Below are positions 57,247 through 64,000 of a DNA stretch of 64,000 nucleotides, in pieces. Under the pieces are notes generated by a model. The model was not told the DNA's origin. It made no database searches and saw only the letters and a program-made list of their open reading frames with translations. The position numbers were made by a program, and so were the translations under genes. Every line of letters starts with the position of its first letter. The first letter of the stretch is position 1. Source of the DNA: Toxorhynchites rutilus septentrionalis (taxonomy: Eukaryota; Arthropoda; Insecta; Diptera; Culicidae); assembly GCF_029784135.1 (NCBI RefSeq), contig NC_073745.1, forward strand, positions 57,057,705 through 57,121,704, in the 5' to 3' direction.

Positions 57247-57783
57247 TTGAATCCAATCGTATCATACATCTGGCATTTATTCGAAGTCCTGGTAGTACTC
57301 CCAGTTCTAGAAAAGAACACTTCAGGTAGACCCGATGTCACCATTCCAATTTTTCACTGTAAGCCTAGTGAATGTGATGGTGTAAATATAACTTGTGATC
57401 ACTTGCTTTGTAATGAACAAACCTACAAAACTGCTTCTCCTAAATTTACGGCCACTAATTTGACAACCTTGAAAGGGATCCAATGTTTATGAAATTTGTC
57501 AAGTAAATCAAAAAAAAGTTCACTGAAAACAAAATTTTTCTACGATCAGAAAGACCGGAAAAATAGCGAAGAAAAGATCGATTTTCGCGATTTTTTTTGG
57601 AGTAGGAAGAAACGATGGGAAATCGGAGAGAAAAATATCGATCTTCACGATTTTTTCGGGTACAATGAATCGATCCAAAACATCGGAAATCGAAATGGAA
57701 AATATCAAACTTCTGAAAATTATTCCAACATCGCCCTTTATGCCGATCCCCGGAAAACCGATATATTAGACACTTGTAGATGA
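57247..57783 (+). other. Two adjacent unrecognised small open frames
   Basis: 57247-57492 (81 codons, four Cys in CKPSECDGVNITCDHLLC) is followed 3 bp later by 57496-57783 (95 codons, Lys/Asp/Phe-rich). The second has an internal duplication, KIDFRDFFW against NIDLHDFFG about 23 residues apart. No signal peptide, domain or promoter seen. Possibly transposon remnants or chance frames. Confidence 0.25.
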
Positions 57784-57789
57784 AATCCT

Positions 57790-58220
57790 TCGCACTGCAA
57801 TTCCTTCATGATGATCAGGGCTCGGTAAAGTCATATTCCACTGGGGATAGTCAGGGGACTATGAAGCCATCGCCCTTCGCATTCAATTGGAAATGAGTTT
57901 TTGCGTCTTCCAGCAGTTTCAATGTCAACTCTGTCGCTATCAGCCCTACGACGGTCCGTGTTCGTTTAATTTTTCACCGTCAAATTGTCACATCTGACCA
58001 TATTGATTTTTTAACGTAAATGTAACTTCTTACATGCCACATGAAAGATGGTGAAACTTACACCACCGGAAAAGTAACCTGGCTGTAATGGCAGATAGCT
58101 AGATCTGGTCAAAACGTCATTGAACTGCCATGAAGGGTTAATTCTTTTTAGACATCCCGTTTTGTATAATTCAGAGTTTAGACAAAAACTCCGAGTTTTT
58201 TGTTTAAATTATAGGAACAA
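57790..58220. other. Intergenic
   Basis: No feature recognised. Confidence 0.4.
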
Positions 58221-58222
58221 TA

Positions 58223-59524
58223 CAGGGTTTTCCAACTTTAAATTCCGAAAGTAAATTGAAATAAAACACACTTAGAATTCGAATTTCGATGAAACTTTTA
58301 TTTCAAATTAAAGTTTGGTTTATGCCATTATGTGTGAAATACAACATCATTCAAATGTCCACCTAGGGCTTCCTCGCACACCTTGATCCGGAACAGGTAA
58401 TTTTCGTTTACTTTTCGGCACATATGGGGCGGTATCTCGGTCATAACTTCACGAATGTTGTCTTTCAAATGTTCAAGAGTTTGCGGAGAGTTGGCATAGA
58501 CACAGTCTTTCGCATAACCCCACAAAAAAAGTCTAGCGGGTTCAAATCGCATGATCTGGACGGCCAATTGGCATCACCAAAACGCGAAATTATGCGTCCC
58601 TCAAATTTCGTTCGCAATATGGCCTTGTTCGGTCGTGTTGTGTGGCACGTGGCGCCGTCCTGCTGAAACCACATGTCATCCGTATCCATATCTTCAATTA
58701 GTGGCAAAAAAAATCGGTTAACATGCGGCCATAGCGCTCACCATTCACAGTTACCGTCTCGCCGTCCTCATTTTCAAAGAAATACGGCCCGATGACTCCA
58801 CCAGACCATAATGCGCACCAAACAGTGACTTTTGGCGGATGCAATGGCCTCTCAACAATCACGTGTGGATTTTCTGAGCCCCATATACGGAAATTTTGGG
58901 TGTTCACATAGCAACCGAGCTCGAAATGTGCCTCATCGCTGATGAAAATTTGATGCGAAAATTCAGCATTTTGCTGCTGTTGTTCGTTCACCCAATCGAC
59001 GTATGCCCGACGCATTCCATGGTCACCACGCTCTAATTTTTGTACCAGTTGGACTTTATATGGATGTAGGTACAAGTCCTAATGCAAAATTCGCCACAAT
59101 GATGTGTTTGACAAGCCCAATTGCTGAGCACGCCGTGGAATCGAAACATTCGGGTCATCCTCCACACTGGCAGCAACAGCAGCAATATTTTCGGCCGAAC
59201 GCACATTACGATGATGCGTAGGTTTCACAATATCCGCTACGGATCCAGTTTGTTCGAATTTACGCACTACATTAGCGATTGTGTGCTCTGTAGGCCGTCC
59301 ATGACGACCAAAATCCGTCCGTAATGCTCGAAAAACATTTGCCGGTTTTTCATCATTCTTATAGTATAATTTAACAAAATTAACACGTTGTGCGATGCTA
59401 AAACGATCCATATTGTAAAATGGCAGACATTCAACTAACGATATGAGGCTTTGGTTGACAGCTATGTCAAACGGTTGTCAGCGCAGGGCTGTATACCTTC
59501 GAAAGCCCGAAATGGAAACCCCTG
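58223..59524 (-). mobile_element. DD41D mariner-type transposon, second subfamily, near full length
   Basis: Ends CAGGGTTTTCCAACTTTAAA and the complement of CAGGGGTTTCCATTTCGGGC; TA at 58221-58222 and 59525-59526; 1302 bp. Contains all parts of a transposase in order on the minus strand but with three disabling changes. Distinct from the CAGGGTGGGCC subfamily at 30507 and 62502. Confidence 0.92.
58328..59411 (-). pseudogene. DD41D transposase with one nonsense and two frameshift mutations
   Basis: Begins MDRFSIAQRVNFVKLYYKND (59411). Paired HTH with EHTIANVVRKFEQTGSV and RRAQQLGLSNTSLWRIL, then a TAG at about 59079. The catalytic region has FISDEAHFEL (first Asp), PPKVTVWCALWSGGVIGPYF and NGERYGRMLTDFF. 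It shifts frame in an oligo-T run near 58705, continues MWFQQDGATCHTT (second Asp) and NWPSRSCDLNPLDFF (third Asp, 41 residues on), and shifts again in an oligo-T near 58525. The C-terminus is FLWGYAKDCVYANSP to 58328. Few defects suggest recent death. Confidence 0.9.
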
Positions 59525-59689
59525 TATATTTCAATTCTTTTTTGCATTTTCACAAGTCCATCCAATATGCGTTTGAGGTGTGAAACTATTAGATAGATAG
59601 TGGATCTTCATTTTTAATCTTCTTCAAGATTCCCGAAGACCTCGTCATCATGATCTGGATTTAAGTTGTTGTGCTGTGGTGGCTTCGCG

Positions 59690-59875
59690 ACCATTTTCGT
59701 ACATCGACTAGGACAGTATGGCCCAATGCGACTTGGTTGCCGGCGCCTGGGGTATGTTTGGGGGATTGTGCTCTGAGCGCTCAACCAATCCAGAGTGGCC
59801 TTTGCGTAATGGTACGAAGCTAAGTCCGGCCATAAGACAATACCTTCATCCTTATGGTGATTTTTTACAAAAGCA
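59690..59875 (-). pseudogene. Fragment of a different DD37E-like transposase
   Basis: On the minus strand the sequence reads VLWPDLASYHYAKATLDWL, then a decayed stretch and GPYC. This matches the second-Asp segment of the ITmD37E transposase (FWPDLASCHYSKDVLEWY) but is clearly divergent from the four copies in this window, so it derives from another lineage. No TIRs found. Confidence 0.75.
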
Positions 59876-59884
59876 ACCTGTCTC

Positions 59885-60485
59885 CGCAGAGCGGAGTTTC
59901 AGAGATCAGAGAGATGAGAGTAGACTGGCTACCTGATGAGATGAGATCGAATATAAACAAAGCAGGTTTGATGCAGGATACTTTTTATATAGAAAAATTG
60001 AATTCAAACACACAATTTTTTCATTTTATCAAATACACCATTTATTTTATAAAAAAAACTGCATGATCTTAATCAGTAGATCCTAAATAGAACGCTTACA
60101 GTAAAACAAATATCAACTTGTTGCATATTCAACGAATTTAAACAGAATGTTCTGCCATCGCTCTAAAATCGTGGATTTTCTACTTAGAAATGGCTCCTAA
60201 ATTAATATTTTACATTTTTGGCAGACCTAAAAAATTGGAGTATTACCAGATACATTTAGATAGTTGCAATATAGTTGTAACGGCCTTATAGAGGGTCAGA
60301 GCGCAAATGTATATCGACTGTTATACAGCGATATTCTGTTAGGAGAATTCGCCTAGAAGTATACCAAACATTAGTCATATCATATGAGAAACCAATCTTC
60401 AGCACATCTTTCCATACATATACTAATATCTGGGGCCATCCATATATCACGGAGATAGGAAAAATTAATATTTAAAAATGTATAT
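59885..60485. other. Intergenic
   Basis: No repeat or gene recognised. Confidence 0.4.
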
Positions 60486-60486
60486 A

Positions 60487-62030
60487 TTTGGTTGAGGAAA
60501 AAGAAACCCATTGTTTTTATTAGATTTGCATGTTACAATTTCAAAGATAATCCAATTATACAAACTCTCGTTCTTAGTGGCAGAAAACCGGGACAATCGA
60601 TTCTTACGAGCTTCTCTAAGAAGCAAAACCGTTTGCTGTAGACAGGAACAAAGGTTAATCACTTGTTGTCAGGTCTGGATTATAACGATAAGGATGCATA
60701 AGAATATTCAAATCAATCTTCAGGAGCTCCTGGCTATCGATGCGGCCTGGCGCTGTTCTGATTAGGGATTGTTAATCGGTTTTACCGGTAATACCGGGTA
60801 ATTTTTCGATGCCAAATTACCGGTAATTTTACAATCAATAACCTGTAATTTCGATAATTTTTATTTTTACACCATGAATAATATTTGCCTTTATGCCGCT
60901 TTGAAATATTACTCGAGAATCAAATAAGATCGAAAAAAACACAACTGGCAATGTTGAACCGATTCTACGACCTCCGAACTTCAGTTCAAAAATAAAAAAA
61001 ACACCAGATAGTCTTCAGCGATGAAGAACTGACAGTGACAAAGGAATTGGTTGATGCCCTTGAACCAGTTCTGGTCGCAGTTGAACTGCTATGCACCCTT
61101 TATGCACCCTTTATGAAGCTGACGTTAGATTGCAATTTATGATAGAACAACTATAGGAAATTTCGAAGCAGCTGCTCGAAGCCCCGATTGGAAGGATTGC
61201 AGAAAGACGTTTCGTATAAGCAGATTTGTTCTTGTATATGAACAATGGGGTCGTGACACGATTGATGATGACTTTTTGTTTCTGACTTAATTAAATTTGA
61301 CGATGATGATATTGATTCAGTAGCTGAACAACAGGGGAAAAAAAATCCTCTGGACGATGCGAACCCTGCAGAACAGTTGAGTATCAAGAAAGAACTAGAA
61401 CGATTGCAACAATCAAAGGTATCAACGTCTAGCCCAAGCTCAACGTCTATAAACAAATTGATGAAAACCCTCGGACAAGAGTTTTCGTACAGAGGGCATC
61501 AGTAGGAAATACATGACAATGGTATTCGATGCTCTTCGTACTGTACGCCCAACATAATTGGACTCTGAACGGGCGTTCTCCTCTTCTGGAAACTTTATTA
61601 ATGAGATCCGATCTAGATTAGAAGACGACAAAATTAACATTCTCTGTGTCCTTAAGTATTACTATAACCAGCAAAAACATGAAAAATGTTTTTTTGTAAA
61701 CTAATCATTATAAATAAAAGCCGTTTCTTCAAGAAAATGGTTTATTTTTAAAAATATTTTTTTACCGGTTTTACCGGTAATAAAGTTTTTATTACCGAAT
61801 AACCGGGCATTGAAATTTTGGCACGGTAATGCAATCCCTAGCTCTGATGCACTTTCTCCTCTATTGGCAAAAGCTGGCCGTTTTTTGGCGATTGCTTCCC
61901 TCGGACGGTCAAATTGTGTACAGTTAAGGTTAAGTACGGTTAAGTACAGTCAAAAGTATGGGAAGTGTGTGGCATGTCCAGTTCTGGCAACACGGGCGTT
62001 GCCAGTTTAGCGATTAAGTGAGCTGGGCAC
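60487..62030 (+). mobile_element. Mariner-type end, interrupted by a hAT element
   Basis: TTTGGTTGAGGAAAAAGAAA at 60487 aligns with the mariner end at 42681 (TTAGGTTGGGGAAAAAGTAA). Downstream sequence is too decayed to read as transposase and the right end is not found, so the 62030 limit is arbitrary. The hAT element lies at 60763-61840. Confidence 0.45.
60763..61840 (+). mobile_element. hAT transposon, 1.08 kb, decayed
   Basis: Ends TAGGGATTGTTAATCGG and the complement of TAGGGATTGCATTACCG, both followed by repeated 'accggtaat' words. Target duplication of 8 bp, GTTCTGAT/GCTCTGAT (60755-60762, 61841-61848), with one mismatch. The remaining transposase includes DEELTVTKELVDALEPVLVA (61020-61085) and LERAFSSSGNFINEIRSRL (about 61560-61620), the C-terminal hAT dimerisation motif. 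Most of the catalytic domain is deleted. Confidence 0.9.
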
Positions 62031-62500
62031 TCGGCACATCTTACACCATCTTATCAGCAGGCAGTCCCCGTTCGGCTTCGGACGGTCCCGATTTTAGCGA
62101 TCCTGCCAGAAGCGAGAATTAAAGAGAATCATCCGGGGAACCGCCTTGATCTGAACTATTTTCAGGGGCTCTTCGTGGGAGTTGGGTGACACTAGGGTTG
62201 CACGTTTCCGAAGTGCATTTGGTGTGATTCCCACCGTGTGTGAAATATTCCGAACAGAAATTAGAAAAAATCTGTTTCCTTTTTCCATTCAAGTTTGTAT
62301 GTGTGAAAAAGCGCAGTAGAACCTTCCGGGGAAACAACTTGAAATTACATTAATGCATGAGTGGTCATCCCGGGACTACCCCCTTAGCGGAAAACTGCAA
62401 GTAGCAGAACTGTCCTACCATGGGAGGCATGAAGATTGTAAGTCAGTAAATGATACGTTTGAAGGGAAGAACAAATTAAACAGCGTAGTTCACAGAAATT
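61850..62500. other. Intergenic
   Basis: GC-richer than average (61850-62350), without recognised domains, splice-paired exons or TIRs. 61920-61955 has a short direct repeat 'ttaagtac'. Confidence 0.4.
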
Positions 62501-62501
62501 A

Positions 62502-63417
62502 CAGGGTGGGCCATTTAAAGTGGAAGGATTTGTTTTTGCAATAGCAAAGTAAAGAAGTGGAATTTTAAAATTTTTTTTTTTGAAATTCATTTATTTTGGT
62601 CCACGGAGATTTGTTCTAACTACTTTTTGATTATGATATCTCGTAAATGACCGCCTCTGGCCTTGACCGCAAAATGTGTTTTTTCGGCATTTTCCATCAC
62701 TTTGCCCAATGTTTCGGCCGATATGGCAGCAATTACTTGTCGGATATTGTCTTTCAGCGCAGCCAGGGTCCTTGGTTTACCAGTGTATACCTTGGATTTT
62801 AAATATCCCCATAAAAAAAAGTCAGGAGGCGTCAAATCAGGTGATCTCGGTGGCCAGTCATAATCGCCGTTTTTCGATATTAATCTTCCGGGGAACATTT
62901 CGCGCAATAATTTGGTCGTGGCAGCCGCTGTATGGCATGTAGCGCCGTCCTGTTTGAACCAGTAATTGTCCAATTCATTTTCACGAACAAATGGCAATAA
63001 AAAGATGCCTAACTCTTGCGAACGATGGCGACCTGATGTCGATGGAGTCTCTGCAACACTGGCTCGAACGGCATCAATATTCTCGTCGAAACGTCTTGGT
63101 CGTTGTCTGGACAGATGACTGGCATTACCAACACTACCAGACGATATAAATTTGGCATATAATCGACGTATAGTGTTGTCTCCAGGCGATGTTTTAACTT
63201 TATTTTTATTTTTCCACGCACGTTTAGTTAACACAATTGAGAAGTTATTTTGAATGTACAGCTGAACAATTTCAGCGCGTTGTTTCGGTGTGTATTGTTA
63301 CATGGTTAAAATTGTACTGAAATGACGCTTCCAACGCGGTATGACATTTGTTGATCTGACATCTCTGTCAAAAGTTATGGGGTTGCCAGATGCTTCCACT
63401 TTAAATGGCCCACCCTG
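62502..63417 (-). mobile_element. DD41D transposon (CAGGGTGGGCC subfamily), internal deletion
   Basis: Ends CAGGGTGGGCCATTTAAAGT and complement, TA at 62500-62501 and 63418-63419; 916 bp. Serves as the uninterrupted reference for 30507-36928. Confidence 0.95.
62620..63303 (-). pseudogene. DD41D transposase, nonsense at codon 2 and deleted middle
   Basis: The original ATG at 63303 is followed directly by TAA (GAA in the 36814 copy). The frame then stays open to 62620: HTH region (LTKRAWKNKNKVKTSPGDNT, RRLYAKFISSGSVGNASH), RRFDENIDAVRASVAETPST and QELGI, then a jump to PFVRENELDNYWFKQDGATC (second Asp), WPPRSPDLTPPDFFLWGYLK (third Asp, 41 residues on) and the C-terminus ending RDIIIKK. The deletion removes the first catalytic Asp region. 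Confidence 0.9.
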
Positions 63418-63419
63418 TA

Positions 63420-63770
63420 TAATGCTCCATGTTAAACAGCAGGTTGACTTTAATAATAACAAAATTGAAACTTGTTGCCGGGAAAAACGATTTATTTTTC
63501 AATTAATGCAGCTCAATGCTTTGGATGCTATAGGGTAACAAAACAAAATGTTTTTATTAAATTATGTTTCTATGTTTGGTAGGCGATATTAAAAAAAAAG
63601 AACTGATGCACACCAGCCTTGTAAATCCATTGCATTAATACCTATTACTTCGCAGTAACGCATCGAAACTCAAATTTTACTGGTCATATATTAATAAGGA
63701 GCATTGCTCTAAAGAAGCACAAAGAAACTTTTTTTTATATAGCAAGGTAAGAGTAGATAGATATTTTATA
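63420..63770. other. Intergenic
   Basis: No feature recognised. Confidence 0.4.
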
Positions 63771-63774
63771 GCGC

Positions 63775-63965
63775 GTACGGATCGAGACGACCGTACGATG
63801 AAGCCTTAGAATAAAAGTGAATAAGCGCGGATCGAGACGACCGAACAAACGGGTGCGGCTTGGGACGATCGTATGAAAGGGTGATAATGATAAGAGTGCA
63901 AATCGGGACGACCGTGCTGTGTAAAAATGGAAGTGAAATTATTTGCGGATCGGGACGACCGCGCA
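63775..63965. repeat. Array of a GC-rich motif, CGGATCGRGACGACCG
   Basis: Five occurrences in about 190 bp: near 63778, 63830, 63862 (variant CGGCTTGGGACGATCG), 63900 (variant CAAATCGGGACGACCG) and 63947, at 32-52 bp intervals in AT-rich spacer. The regular motif with variable spacing differs from a simple tandem repeat. It could be the leader or terminal part of an element continuing beyond the window, or a set of protein-binding sites. Confidence 0.75.
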
Positions 63966-64000
63966 GAACAAATACGGGCTCCCTATGGAGAACAGAACTT

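Overview
The window is eukaryotic and looks like a piece of a culicine mosquito genome, most likely Aedes. It is AT-rich and packed with nested transposons, and its few host genes have short exons, arthropod-style TATA plus TCAGT promoters and very long introns. The ITmD37E DNA transposons (DD37E catalytic spacing, a family first described in mosquitoes), a DD41D family, tRNA-derived SINEs and LOA/CR1-type non-LTR retrotransposons all fit that origin. The species is inferred from this style of content and was not checked by any search.

Layout. 1-6560: decayed non-LTR retrotransposons (an RT-RNase H piece on +, a CR1-like element on -), a repeat carrying a 188-bp MITE, and an internally deleted ITmD37E element. 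7800-10080: decayed histone H2A and H2B copies with remnants of the 3' stem-loop. 11490-28800: one host gene for a small secreted protein of about 173 aa. Its five exons are spread over 16.7 kb, and two exons of matching phase look mutually exclusive. Introns 1 and 4 hold SINEs, three 255-bp MITEs, nested elements, satellite-like repeats and a second deleted ITmD37E copy. 28889-30183: a complete ITmD37E element with an uninterrupted 337-aa transposase. 30507-36928: a DD41D element split by two insertions, a repeat with a higher-order tandem array and a Harbinger-type element carrying exon-like cargo. 36930-43300: repeats, a 2-kb TIR element and a dead mariner.

43650-53230: a large inverted duplication centred near 48.14 kb. 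Each arm carries one copy of a small two-exon secreted, probably cuticular, protein gene with the same TATA box, initiator and a shared upstream element, so the twins are probably co-regulated. The left arm also contains a pogo/jerky-like transposase pseudogene split by a MITE that is itself split by another element. 53230-64000: mostly transposons (TA-flanked MITE, a long insert with repeated subterminal motifs, a second DD41D element with frameshifts, a mariner end interrupted by a hAT element with an 8-bp target duplication, and a deleted DD41D copy), ending in a short array of a GC-rich motif.

Only three host genes are supported: the five-exon secreted gene and the twin genes. One transposase ORF (29018-30031) is intact. 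Several insertions are confirmed by comparing filled and empty copies of the same repeat inside the window.
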